DNA of 64,000 nucleotides from Pseudomonas siliginis (GCF_019145195.1 NZ_JAHSTW010000001.1:496001-560000), one strand, 5' to 3'. Counted from the stretch's first letter, positions 49,444-59,142 are shown. A program made the numbers and translations. The notes: generated by a model from the sequence alone, not told the origin.

Positions 49444-50652
49444 CTACTGCACCAACTGATTGATCTCAATAATCGGCAACAACACCGCCATCACAATCAC
49501 CAGAACCACCCCGCCCATCACCACAATCATCAGCGGCTCGAGCAAGGCGGTCATGCCCATCGCCCGTCGTTCAATGTCCCGGGAAAGCGTCTGTGCCGCG
49601 CGCTCGAGCATCGGTGGCAGCGAGCCGGTTTTCTCGCCGCTGGCGATCAGGTGAATCAGCACCGGTGGGAACACATTCTCCACGCGCAGCGCGGCGGCGA
49701 GGTTGACCCCCTCGCGCACCTTTGCCGTGGCCTCGCTGACGCTCAGGCTCAAGCGGTCGTTGGACAAGGTCTGCCGCGCCGCTTCCAATGCACGCAATAA
49801 CGGCACGCCGGCGCCGCCGAGAATTGCCAGCGTGGACGCGAAGCGCGCGGTGTTCAGGCCGAGAATGAAACGCCCGAACAGCGGCAACTTCAGCACCCGG
49901 TGATGCCAGCTCAAGCGCGCCGCCGGATTGCGCAAATACAGCCGCCAACTCCAGAACGCCCCGGCCATTAGTGCCGCACACAACCAGCCCCACGCGCGAA
50001 TGAAATCACTGGCCGTGAGCATCGCCAGGGTCAACCCCGGCAAATCCTGCCGCGCTTGAGAGAACGCGCTGACCACCTGCGGCACCACGTAGCTGAGCAG
50101 GAAAATCACAATGCCGATCGACACCAACCCGACCACGCCCGGATAGATGAACGCGGTAAGAATCTTGCCGCGCAGGTTGTTGCGTTCCTCGATGTAATCG
50201 GCCAGCCGTTCCATCACCTGCGCCAGATCGCCGGACTCTTCGCCAGCGGCAATCAGCGCGCGGTAAATCTCGGGAAAATCCCGTGGCCGCGACGCCAGCG
50301 ATTCCGCCAGACGCATGCCGCTGCGCACATCGGCGCGCACGGCGCTGAGGGTCTGGGCGATGTGCTTTTTCTCGGCCTGCTCGACCGTCGCGCTCAGTGC
50401 TGCTTCCAATGGCAGACTGGCACCGAGCAGGCTCGCCAGTTGCCGCGTGGCCCAGGCGAGGTCGTTGTCGGAGAGTCTGGCGCTGAACAAACCGCCGCCG
50501 TGTCGGGCGACGTTGCTTTCCTCGTGCACCGACAACGCTGTCAGGCCACGTCCGCGCAAGGCACTGAACGCCGCGCTCTGGCTGTCCGCCTCAAGGTGCC
50601 CGGACTCGATTTTCCCGGTGGCATCCGCCGCTTCAAAGCGATAGCGATTCAT
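49444..50652 (-). CDS. gspF: Type II secretion inner-membrane platform protein (HxcS type)
   Basis: 402 residues with the GspF layout: two cytoplasmic four-helix domains (each with an xxGxxLxxAL...ARxxPxxF... pattern, here VRSGMRLAESLASRPRDFPEIYRALIAAGEESGDL) and three membrane spans (FLLSYVVPQVVSAF, LCAALMAGAFWSW, VMGGVVLVIVMAVLLPI). It anchors the ATPase to the pseudopilus base. Its ATG shares one base with the gspE stop (TGATG). Confidence 0.95.
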   Translation of the reverse strand: MNRYRFEAADATGKIESGHLEADSQSAAFSALRGRGLTALSVHEESNVARHGGGLFSARLSDNDLAWATRQLASLLGASLPLEAALSATVEQAEKKHIAQTLSAVRADVRSGMRLAESLASRPRDFPEIYRALIAAGEESGDLAQVMERLADYIEERNNLRGKILTAFIYPGVVGLVSIGIVIFLLSYVVPQVVSAFSQARQDLPGLTLAMLTASDFIRAWGWLCAALMAGAFWSWRLYLRNPAARLSWHHRVLKLPLFGRFILGLNTARFASTLAILGGAGVPLLRALEAARQTLSNDRLSLSVSEATAKVREGVNLAAALRVENVFPPVLIHLIASGEKTGSLPPMLERAAQTLSRDIERRAMGMTALLEPLMIVVMGGVVLVIVMAVLLPIIEINQLVQ

Positions 50653-52058
50653 CAGGCGTCCCGTGTCACACGAAGGATTTCTTCCGGCGCGGTGGCACCG
50701 CTGCGAATCCAGCGCTCACCGTCCTCACGCAGGCTGAACATCCCCGCTTTCGACGCCGCCGCGCGCAAGGCCTGCTCCCCTGCCCCTTGGTGGATCAGCG
50801 TGCGGATGTCGTCGTCGATGCAGAACAATTCGTGGATGCCGGTGCGGCCGCTGTAACCGGTGTGATTGCACGCCGCGCAACCGACCGGGCGCCAGGTGCC
50901 GGGCGTGGCCGGATCTTCCTGTTTGCACTGATTGCACAGGCGCCGCACCAGACGTTGCGCGAGGACGCCGAGCATGGATGACGCGAGCAAGAACGGCTCA
51001 ACGCCCATGTCGATCAGGCGATTGACCGCCGACACCGCGTCGTTGGTGTGCAGCGTAGCCAGCACCAAATGCCCGGTGAGCGAGGCCTGCACGGCGATTT
51101 GCGCGGTCTCGAGATCGCGGATCTCGCCGATCATGATGATGTCCGGGTCCTGCCGCAGAATCGCCCGCAGCGCAAGGGCAAAGGTCATGTCGATCTTGGC
51201 GTTGACCTGAATCTGGCTGATCCCCGGCAGGTCGTATTCCACCGGATCTTCCACGGTGAGGATGTTGCTGGTGCTCGCATCCAGCCGCGCCAGCGCCGCG
51301 TAGAGGCTGGTGGTTTTGCCGCTGCCGGTCGGCCCGGTGACCAGGACGATGCCGTGGGGCTGGCGAATCAGGTGATCGAGTTTGGCCAGCACCTGCGCAT
51401 CCATGCCCAAGGTTTCCAGATGCAGGCGCCCGGCCTGTTTGTCGAGCAGGCGCATCACCACCCGTTCGCCGTGACCAGTGGGCACCGTCGATACACGAAT
51501 ATCGATCGGCCGCCCCGCTACGCGCAAGGCGATACGACCATCCTGGGGCAGGCGTTTTTCGGCGATATCGAGCTGAGCCATGATCTTGATCCGCGACACC
51601 AGCGCACCGTGCAACGCCTTGCGCGGCGAGACCACATCGCGCAGGGTGCCGTCGACGCGGTAGCGCACCACCGAATGGGTTTCGAACGGCTCGATGTGAA
51701 TGTCGCTGGCCTCATCGCGCGCGGCCTGAGTGAGCAAGGCGTTGATCATGCGAATCACCGGCGCGCCGTCCTGCGTGTCGAGCAGGTCGGTGATTTCCGG
51801 CATGTCCTGCATCAGCCGATCGAGATCGACCTCGTTTTCCGCAGCCCCCACCACCGCCGCCGCACTGCCGGTGTCGGCGTAAGCGCTGGCGAGCAAACCG
51901 TCGAGCTCGTCATCGCGCACCCGCTCGACCTGCGTCGCACCGAACTGCCGACGCACTTCGCTGATCGACCAGCCCGGCGTTGACGGGCACACCGTCAACA
52001 CGCCATCGCGCAAAAGAATGCGCTGCGCCTTGGCCCATGCGTACGGCAATACACTCAT
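50652..52058 (-). CDS. gspE: Type II secretion ATPase (HxcR type)
   Basis: A 468-residue ATPase that drives pseudopilus assembly. Walker A is GPTGSGKTT (about 242-250), the Asp/Walker B region is PDIIMIGEIRD and the zinc-ribbon tetracysteine is intact (C375, C378, C394, C397). I chose the ATG at 52058 with GGGAGG seven bases upstream. On the minus strand it lies directly downstream of the REPIN array, so its expression depends on read-through of the array or on a promoter within it. Confidence 0.95.
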   Translation of the reverse strand: MSVLPYAWAKAQRILLRDGVLTVCPSTPGWSISEVRRQFGATQVERVRDDELDGLLASAYADTGSAAAVVGAAENEVDLDRLMQDMPEITDLLDTQDGAPVIRMINALLTQAARDEASDIHIEPFETHSVVRYRVDGTLRDVVSPRKALHGALVSRIKIMAQLDIAEKRLPQDGRIALRVAGRPIDIRVSTVPTGHGERVVMRLLDKQAGRLHLETLGMDAQVLAKLDHLIRQPHGIVLVTGPTGSGKTTSLYAALARLDASTSNILTVEDPVEYDLPGISQIQVNAKIDMTFALALRAILRQDPDIIMIGEIRDLETAQIAVQASLTGHLVLATLHTNDAVSAVNRLIDMGVEPFLLASSMLGVLAQRLVRRLCNQCKQEDPATPGTWRPVGCAACNHTGYSGRTGIHELFCIDDDIRTLIHQGAGEQALRAAASKAGMFSLREDGERWIRSGATAPEEILRVTRDA

Positions 52059-52076
52059 CGCCCACCCTCCCCACAA

Positions 52077-53680
52077 TCCACCGTGGCAATGGGAACCCCT
52101 GTGGCAATGGGATCTTCTGTGGCAATGGGATCCTCAGTGGTAATGAGAACCTCTGTGGCGAGGGGATTTATCCCCGTTGGGCTGCGAAGCAGCCCCAAAC
52201 CTTGAGCACCGGTTTCTCCAAGCAAATCGCGTGAGCCCGGTTTACGACTGCTGCGCAGCCGAGCGGGGATAAATCCCCTCACCACAGTCATCATCTCAGT
52301 CAAAACCGGGTGCTCCCTTCAATCGGTACCGTGGCATGGGATCTTCTGTAGCAATGCGATCCTCTGTGGCAATGCGATCCCCTGTGGCGAGGGGATTTAT
52401 CACCGTTGGGCTGCGAAGCAGCCCCAAACCTTGAGCACCGGTTTCTCCAGGCAAATCGCGTGTACCGGTTTTACGACTGCTGCGCAGCCGAGCGGGGATG
52501 AATCCCCTCGCCACAATCATCATCTCAGTCAAAACCGGGTGCTCCCTTCAATCGGTGCCGTGGCAATGGGATCCTCAGTGCCAATGCGATCCTCTGTAGC
52601 AATGCGATCCCCTGTGGCGAGGGGATTTATCCCCGTTGGGCTGCGAAGCAGACCCAAAACCTGAGAACCGGTTTCTACAGGCAAATCGCGTGTACCGGTT
52701 TTACGACTGCTGCGCAGCCGAGCGGGGATGAATCCCCTCGCCACAATCATCATTCCAGTCAAAACCGGGTGCTCCCTTCAATCGGTACCGTGGCAATGGG
52801 ATCCTCAGTGGCAATGAGATCCTCTGAGGCAATGCGATCCCTTGTGGCGAGGGGATTCATCCCCGCTGGGCTGCGAAGCAGACCCAAAACTCGAGAACCA
52901 GTTTCTCCAGGCAAATCCCGTGTACCGGTTTTACGACTGCTGCGCAGCCGAGCGGGGATGAATCCCCTCGCCACAATCATCATTCCAGTCAAAACCGGGT
53001 GCTCCCCTTCAATCGGTACCGTGGCATGGGATCTTCTGTAGCAATGCGATCCTCTGTGGCAATGCGATCCCCTGTGGCGAGGGGATTTATCCCCGCTGGG
53101 CTGCGAAGCAGACCCAAAACCTGAGAACCGGTTTCTACAGGCAAATCCCGTGTACCGGTTTTACGACTGCTGCGCAGCCGAGCGGGGATAAATCCCCTCG
53201 CCACCGTCATCATCTCAGTCAAAACCGGGTGCTCCCTTCAATCGGTACCGTGGCAATGAGATCCCCTGTGGCAACAAGATCCCTTGTGGCAATGCGATCC
53301 CTTGTGGCGAGGGGATTTATCCCCGCTGGGCTGCGAAGCAGACCCAAAACCTGAGAACCAGTTTCTCCAGGCAAATCGCGTGTGCCCGGTTTACGACTGC
53401 TGCGCAGCCGAGCGGGGATAAATCCCCTCACCACAGTCATCATCTCATTCAAAACCGAGTGCTCCCTTTGATCGGCACCGTGGCAATGGGATGCCCTGTG
53501 GCAATGCGATCCTCTTTAGCAATGCGATCCCCTGTGGCGAGGGGATTTATCCCCGTTGGGCTGCGCAGCAGACCCAAACCTTGAGAACCAGTTTCTCCAG
53601 GCAAATCGCATGTGCCCGGTTTACGACTGCTTCGCAGCCGAGCGGGGATAAATCCCCTCGCCACAGTCATCCTCTCAGTC
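52077..53680. repeat. Tandem array: seven REPIN units, period 229-230 bp
   Basis: Seven head-to-tail units fill the gap between gspD and gspE, with boundaries at about 52301, 52531, 52761, 52991, 53221, 53451 and 53681. Each unit contains 3-4 copies of an 18-bp element (GTGGCAATGnGATCCnCT), a REP (GTGGCGAGGGGATTTATCCC, then GGGCTGCGAAGCAG), ~70 bases, and the inverted REP (CTGCGCAGCC, GGGGATAAATCCCCTC). Six units start with a ~27-base copy of the gspD 3' end. A one-base deletion in an 18-mer explains the single 229-bp step. As RNA it would form up to seven large hairpins. Confidence 0.97.
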
Positions 53681-56060
53681 AAAACCGGGTGCTCCCTTCA
53701 ATCGGTACGGCTTTGATCGTGGCGCGTGGGCCTGATGTCGGCCCCGGCGCTGGCACGCCTTGCGCAGCGCTCGGCAATTGCGGCGCCTGCATGTCGGGCA
53801 TCGCCCAGCTGCGTTCCGGTTGCAAGCCGCCCTGGGCGCGGCGCATGAAGTCGTAGCGGTTGAGGGTGATGCTGCGCCCCGCTTCGCTGTCGCGAATGAT
53901 GTACGGGCGCAGGAACACCATCAGGTTGGTCTTGGTGATCGCCCGGCGTTCGTTGCGAAACAGCGCGCCGATGCCCGGTAGGCTGCCCAGCCACGGCACG
54001 GCATCATTGCTCTGGCTGTAACCATCCTGAAGCAATCCGCCGAGGACCATGATCTGCCCATCGTCGAGCAGAATGCTGGTATCAATCGCGCGCTTGTTGG
54101 TAACGATGCCGGCGGCGGTCACGCTGTTTGAAGCGCGCTCATCGATGCTGCTGACCTCCTGATAGATATCCAGCTTCACCGTGCCGCCCTCGGAAATCTG
54201 CGGGCGCACGTTGAGCTTGAGGCCGACCTCTTCGCGGGTGACGGTCTGGAACGGGTTGTTGCTGGTGCCCCCGCCGCCAGTGACGTAGCTACCACTGACA
54301 AACGGGATGGTCTGGCCGACAAAAATGCTCGCCGCTTCGTTGTCCAGGGTCAGCAGGTTCGGCGTCGACAGCACGTTGGTGCCGCCCTTGCTCTTCAACG
54401 CCCGGGCCAGCACTTTCAGGTCGAGAATCTTGCCGATGCCGGGGATGTCGACCGTGCCGTTGACGTAGCCAAGGTTCAAACCCTGCGGCAGTACGTCGAT
54501 GCTGTTCTTGGCCCCCGTGTTGAGACCCGCACCACCCAGATTAGCGCCACCGATCACGCCTTTGCCGCCGAGATCACCGGTCTGCCACTGCACACCGAAT
54601 TCACTGGCATCGTCCTCGCCGACCTCGACAATCAGGCTCTCGATCACCACTTGCGCACGGCGCTGGTCGAGCAAATCGATGACCTCACGCAGATTGCGAT
54701 AAAGCGGCTCCGGCGCGGAAATCAGCAGCGTGTTGGTGGTGGCGTCAGCCTGAATCGTCACCCCGCCGGCGCTGAACGCAACGTTCTGTTCGCTGCTCTG
54801 CGTACCGCCACTGCTGCTGCCGCCACCACTACCCTGCGCATAGCTGCCGCCGCTTGCGCCGCTGCCAGTCGTCGTAGAAGTGCCAGTGCTCGGCGTGCTG
54901 CTCTGGCCGTTCTGCCCGGCATTGCCGCCGGTGCTGCTGCCCATCGCGCTGAGTACCGACCGCGCCGCGTCGCTGCTGCCGCTGTCACTCTCGCCGGTGA
55001 GCAAACCGCGCAAGGCTTGCGCCAGTTTCGCCGCTTGGGCGTTGCGCAGATAAACCACGTGCAGATTGCTCGGATTGCTCTGCGCGTTGTCCAGTTTGTA
55101 GATCAGGTTGCGCGCCAGCTCGGTGCGCTCGGGGCTGCCGGCACGGATGATGATGGTATTGGAACGTGGGTCGCCAATCACGGCGATTTTCTGCGTCGGA
55201 TCATTGCCCGGCGCGTCGAGCAAGTCGGCGACCATCGGCGCGATATCAGCGGCGATGCCGTTCTGGATCTGCACCACATCGGTGTCGATCGCGCTCGGCG
55301 TGTCGATGCTGTCGATCAACTGCGCGACGCGGGTAAGGTTCTCGGCGTAATCGGTGATGACCACGGTGTTATTGCCGGGGTAGGCATTGATCGGATTGTT
55401 CGGCGAGACAATCGGGCGCAGCACCGGGATCAGGTTCACCGCGTTTTCGTATTGCAGGCGAAACGTGCGCGTGAGCATGCCGTTGCCGGCCGGTTTGTCA
55501 GCGCTGTAGATCGGCCCGCCGAGCAGTTTCGCGTCGGCCTCGGGAACCACCTGCGCCACGCCGCCGACATCGACCACGCTGAAGCCTTGCATGCGCAACG
55601 CCGCGAGCAGCATGTCGTAGGCCTGACGGGCCGGCACCTGACCTTCCGAGACCAACGTCAGATTGCCCTTGACCCGTGGATCGACGAGAAACTGTTGCCC
55701 GGTGGCCCGCGACAGCGCCCGCACCACCGCCTGAATGTCCGCCTCGACAAAATTCAGCGTCACCGGTTGCTCGCCCAACGGATTGCGCGGGGTCGCATTG
55801 CTCGGCGCAACACCAGCACTGCGCCCACGCTGACTGATGTTGTGTAACTGCTTGGGCACCGGTCGCGCCCGAGCCTGCGCCCGTTCGCGATCGGCCACCG
55901 CATCGCCGCTGCGCTGGGTGTTGGCCAGCGGCCGCCCGAGTTCGCTGTCGACCAATAGCGGCGGCTGATTCTGCGGCGCCGTGGTGCTGTTGCACGCGCT
56001 CAATGCCATCAGCAACAACGGCAGCGCCAGACGTGCCGGTTTGCAGCGTGACTCCTTCAT
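53679..56060 (-). CDS. gspD: Type II secretin, lipoprotein type (HxcQ type)
   Basis: 793 residues. The signal peptide ends in LMALSAC (C23), so this secretin carries its own lipid anchor, as HxcQ does, and needs no pilotin. N-domains begin at VTLNFVEADIQAVVRALSRATGQQFLVDPRVKG; a low-complexity G/S/T stretch lies at about 370-430; and the C-terminal secretin pore contains VLSTPNLLTLDNEAASIFVGQTIPFVSG and MVLGGLLQDGYSQSNDAVPWLGSLPGIGALFR. The last residues (VPIEGSTRF) are copied in the downstream array. The start overlaps the gspM stop by four bases. Confidence 0.96.
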   Translation of the reverse strand: MKESRCKPARLALPLLLMALSACNSTTAPQNQPPLLVDSELGRPLANTQRSGDAVADRERAQARARPVPKQLHNISQRGRSAGVAPSNATPRNPLGEQPVTLNFVEADIQAVVRALSRATGQQFLVDPRVKGNLTLVSEGQVPARQAYDMLLAALRMQGFSVVDVGGVAQVVPEADAKLLGGPIYSADKPAGNGMLTRTFRLQYENAVNLIPVLRPIVSPNNPINAYPGNNTVVITDYAENLTRVAQLIDSIDTPSAIDTDVVQIQNGIAADIAPMVADLLDAPGNDPTQKIAVIGDPRSNTIIIRAGSPERTELARNLIYKLDNAQSNPSNLHVVYLRNAQAAKLAQALRGLLTGESDSGSSDAARSVLSAMGSSTGGNAGQNGQSSTPSTGTSTTTGSGASGGSYAQGSGGGSSSGGTQSSEQNVAFSAGGVTIQADATTNTLLISAPEPLYRNLREVIDLLDQRRAQVVIESLIVEVGEDDASEFGVQWQTGDLGGKGVIGGANLGGAGLNTGAKNSIDVLPQGLNLGYVNGTVDIPGIGKILDLKVLARALKSKGGTNVLSTPNLLTLDNEAASIFVGQTIPFVSGSYVTGGGGTSNNPFQTVTREEVGLKLNVRPQISEGGTVKLDIYQEVSSIDERASNSVTAAGIVTNKRAIDTSILLDDGQIMVLGGLLQDGYSQSNDAVPWLGSLPGIGALFRNERRAITKTNLMVFLRPYIIRDSEAGRSITLNRYDFMRRAQGGLQPERSWAMPDMQAPQLPSAAQGVPAPGPTSGPRATIKAVPIEGSTRF

Positions 56061-56605
56061 GAAGCTTCCTTAGCGCCCTGCGCCTGATCCATGCGAACGG
56101 TGCCTGACAATGTGCCGGCGGTGACATCGGTCGAGGTTTCGTTTGCGCGTTGCAACTGCGCCTCGACCACCTGCAGAGAAAGTTGTGATGGCTGGCTGAG
56201 CAACCAGTCGAGCAGCGCATCGGCGGGCGCGGCGTCGACATTCAACTGCCACGCGCTGCCCTCCGCCGCTTGTAATTGGTAGTGCCCAGCGAGCCCCGCC
56301 GCTTGCAGACTTTGCTCCAGCGACTGGTCAACGCTTTGCCCTTGCGGCCGCACGTTGACACTGCGCAACAGCACTTCCAGCGCCTCGGTTTGTGCGCGCA
56401 ACTTGGGCGTTTCGTTCTGCCAAAAAGTGATCTTGGCCAACGGCGGCTTGACCAGCGTCAGCCAGATCAGCAGACCGACAAGCACCAGCGCCATGCCGCC
56501 GACCATGCGTTTCTCACGAAGCGCCAACGGCTGCCAACGCGCCTGCAACTGGCTGCGCAAGCGCTGCCAGCGCGCACGGTAAATCGCCAGCGTCGCCCTA
56601 CTCAT
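56057..56605 (-). CDS. gspM: Type II secretion protein M (HxcZ type)
   Basis: 182 residues from the ATG at 56605: a short cytoplasmic start, one membrane span (MVGGMALVLVGLLIWLTLV) and a periplasmic ferredoxin-like domain. It pairs with GspL at the platform. The start lies eight bases inside gspL and the stop four bases inside gspD. I reject the longer in-frame start because it would run deep through the gspL frame. Confidence 0.85.
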   Translation of the reverse strand: MSRATLAIYRARWQRLRSQLQARWQPLALREKRMVGGMALVLVGLLIWLTLVKPPLAKITFWQNETPKLRAQTEALEVLLRSVNVRPQGQSVDQSLEQSLQAAGLAGHYQLQAAEGSAWQLNVDAAPADALLDWLLSQPSQLSLQVVEAQLQRANETSTDVTAGTLSGTVRMDQAQGAKEAS

Positions 56606-57719
56606 CGTCTGCTCCGCTGTCGTCGTCTTCGTTGGTGTTTGCGCTGGATTCATCGCTCGGCCGCAGCGTCCAGCCTTCGTCATCGGCAGTGACGCTGATG
56701 CCGGCCTGGGCCAACGTGCTTTGCCAGTCCTTGTCGTTGCCGCCACGGTTTGCATCGCTGAGCAGCGCCAACTGCAAGACGCCGTCGCGATAGGTCAGAC
56801 GCTCGACACTGCCAGCCATGAACGGCATGCCGGTGCCGGCCTGCAACACCAGCCGATTGAAGTTCTGCGCCGGGTCATCGACAGCGCCTTTTTGCCGCTG
56901 CTCGAGTTGCTGACGCGCCTGTTGCAGCGGGTTGAGAATCACCGGCAATTCCGGGAACGCCTGCTTCACCCGCTGACTCATCTGCGCCTTGAGCTGCTGG
57001 CCCTGCCGCGCTTCGCGGGCTGCGTACAGATTCAGGCCAATCACCCAGACCGCCACCGCCAAAGCCACACACCCGAAAGCGCGCCCCCAGCCACGTTGCT
57101 CGCCGCCGGTTTGCTGCAGACCTCCGTGCAAACCCCAACCGGGCAAGGGGCCGATCCAGCGTTGTGCTGATCCGGCTTCAAACGATGCCTCATCAACTTC
57201 GTCACCGAGCAACGGCTCAACCTGCGCGCTGTTCAAACTCTCGCGACGGAGCAAATGTCCGTCCGCCACACAAGCGACAACCCCCGGCAGCACTGGCAGG
57301 CTGTACGGCGCCGGATACAAACCGCGCAGCGTCAACCCCGCCTGCTTGAGTACCGCAGCCAGACGCTGCAAGTGCTGCCGCGCCACCCAGGCAATCTGCA
57401 CCTGACCGCTCGCATCGCGAGAGCTGTGGCCGATATGCATCTGGCTGCTGTCACCAAGCATCAGCGCCTGCGCCGCACACTGAACAGCTGCCGCCGTTTT
57501 GTTCGCGGGCAGCGGCGGTAGATCAATGCTGGCGAGCAGGCTGTCGGCCGGATGCAGAAAACACAGCAGCGGTGGTTGCTTCGGCCGTTGCCCCAGCTGA
57601 CTCAAAGTGAGCCGTTCCTCACGACTGACCTGCCCCTGACGATCCAGCCAGGCGCAGCTCACTTCGCTGTGCAACTCCAGCTCCGCCAATGGCGGCAACC
57701 CGACGCGCAACTGACTCAT
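56598..57719 (-). CDS. gspL: Type II secretion protein L (HxcY type)
   Basis: 373 residues: a cytoplasmic actin-like domain that binds GspE (about 1-215), one membrane span (FGCVALAVAVWVIGLNLY) and a periplasmic domain with an acidic tail (SSANTNEDDDSGADDE). It overlaps gspK by four bases at its start and gspM at its stop. Confidence 0.92.
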   Translation of the reverse strand: MSQLRVGLPPLAELELHSEVSCAWLDRQGQVSREERLTLSQLGQRPKQPPLLCFLHPADSLLASIDLPPLPANKTAAAVQCAAQALMLGDSSQMHIGHSSRDASGQVQIAWVARQHLQRLAAVLKQAGLTLRGLYPAPYSLPVLPGVVACVADGHLLRRESLNSAQVEPLLGDEVDEASFEAGSAQRWIGPLPGWGLHGGLQQTGGEQRGWGRAFGCVALAVAVWVIGLNLYAAREARQGQQLKAQMSQRVKQAFPELPVILNPLQQARQQLEQRQKGAVDDPAQNFNRLVLQAGTGMPFMAGSVERLTYRDGVLQLALLSDANRGGNDKDWQSTLAQAGISVTADDEGWTLRPSDESSANTNEDDDSGADDE

Positions 57720-58675
57720 GCGCCCACCCGCGACCAGATCACCTGCGGCAGGCGATCTTCGCTGCGGTGCAGCAAAGCATCGAGGCTGACCCGACGCTGA
57801 TCGCGCCGCGCCTCACCGCGCAAACGAAACCAGTCACTGGTGATACCGACCTTGACGCTGCTCATTTCCAACTGCGGCATGCGCAAGCGATTGACAAAAT
57901 CGCCGCGATTGATAAACCAGCGCCCGGCGTCACGCTCGGCAATCAACGCCGTCGCCCGCTCCAGCGAAAGCCCCGGCACATACGCCGCCAGCACCTGCGC
58001 CGTGGCGGTGTTGCCGTTGATCCACGTCGTCGCCGGAATCACCGTCACGTACGGCGCCAGTTGGCCGATCAGCGCATCCGTCACGCCTTCGACGCTGCGC
58101 AAATCATCCAGCGTGCGCAGCATCGGCACCTTCGGCGGTTGCGGTTTGTGATCGGCATCGGGCGAAGTCGCCCGGCCACTGTCGAAACCGGCTTTGCCAG
58201 TCGCACCAATCTGCGCATTCAGCAGATGCGGATACCCGGCAATCACTCGCTGGCGGATGCGCTGGCCGACAACGCCACTCACACCGATCAGTTCACACAA
58301 GCGCTCGAACGCCTGCACTTGCGCCTCATCGATGCGCTCATTGGCGACCAGATTGCGCAGGTTGAACTTGCCCTGCTCGTCCTCCAGCCGTCCGGCAAAA
58401 CCCGCCGCCAGCAACGGCTGCGCCCAAGGCTGATCGCGCCGGGTCAACGGATCACGCAGGCGCGCATCCCAGAGCAACTGCCGGCTGATCTCCAGACCAC
58501 CCTGCGCCAGCCAACGCCCCTGCACCCGCTGCTGATCGGCCTCCAGCGCCCGGGTCGCCACGCTCTGGCGCGTCAACATCCCCGCCGCAATCACCGCCAC
58601 CACGGCGGCAATCAACAACGCGCTGATAATCGCCATGCCCCGTTGCTTCGCCCCGTTGAGCGAACCTGTGTTCAC
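57716..58675 (-). CDS. gspK: Type II secretion minor pseudopilin K (HxcX type)
   Basis: 319 residues, the large tip pseudopilin. A prepilin-type start (AKQRGMAIISALLIAAVVAVIAAG) lacks the usual glutamate at +5, as is typical for GspK. The large periplasmic domain contains RLEDEQGKFNLRNLV and the LRSVEGVTDALI motifs. The likely start is a GTG at 58675 with TAAGG seven bases upstream, eight bases after the gspG stop. Confidence 0.9.
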   Translation of the reverse strand: MNTGSLNGAKQRGMAIISALLIAAVVAVIAAGMLTRQSVATRALEADQQRVQGRWLAQGGLEISRQLLWDARLRDPLTRRDQPWAQPLLAAGFAGRLEDEQGKFNLRNLVANERIDEAQVQAFERLCELIGVSGVVGQRIRQRVIAGYPHLLNAQIGATGKAGFDSGRATSPDADHKPQPPKVPMLRTLDDLRSVEGVTDALIGQLAPYVTVIPATTWINGNTATAQVLAAYVPGLSLERATALIAERDAGRWFINRGDFVNRLRMPQLEMSSVKVGITSDWFRLRGEARRDQRRVSLDALLHRSEDRLPQVIWSRVGA

Positions 58676-58683
58676 GGCCGGCC

Positions 58684-59142
58684 TTACAACTGCCAGGAAC
58701 CGATATCGGCATTCACGCCATCGCCGTCAGGCTGGCCATCGGCGCCGAGGGAAAAGATATCGACCTCACCATTCGCGCCCGGGTTGAGGTACTGATAAGG
58801 CCGGCCCCACGGGTCATTCGGCAAACGCTCCAGGTACGAACGCCAGTTGCTGTTCTTCGCATCCGCCGGCCGCTCGACCAACACCTTCAGCCCCTGATTC
58901 ATGCTCGGATACGCGCCGTGATCGAGGCGATACAACTTCAACGCCTGCATCAACCCACCAATATCCTGCTTCGCCGCCGTCGCCCGCGCCTGATCCGGCC
59001 GGTCGAGCACCTTGGGCACCACCATCGCCGCCAGAATCCCCAGAATCACCACCACCACCATGATCTCGATCAAGGTAAAACCCTGCTGCCCACGCGGCAT
59101 GCGCGGCGACTGACTGAGCGTGTTCAAAGGTGCGATATCCAT
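58684..59142 (-). CDS. gspG: Type II secretion major pseudopilin (HxcT type)
   Basis: 152 residues with the prepilin site RGQQG/FTLIEIMVVVVILGILAAMVVPKVL and the family's calcium-site C-terminus (SLGADGQPDGDGVNADIGSW). The start at 59142 gives a 21-residue leader; the ATG at 59100 would give a 7-residue one typical of the family. No strong ribosome site decides between them. It is first in the gspG-K-L-M-D chain and divergent from gspI. Confidence 0.93.
   Translation of the reverse strand: MDIAPLNTLSQSPRMPRGQQGFTLIEIMVVVVILGILAAMVVPKVLDRPDQARATAAKQDIGGLMQALKLYRLDHGAYPSMNQGLKVLVERPADAKNSNWRSYLERLPNDPWGRPYQYLNPGANGEVDIFSLGADGQPDGDGVNADIGSWQL

Noticed and set aside
52077..53680. CRISPR array in place of the tandem repeats
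   Set aside because: The period is 230 bp, whole units are repeated, the palindromes are REP elements and there are no unique spacers or cas genes.
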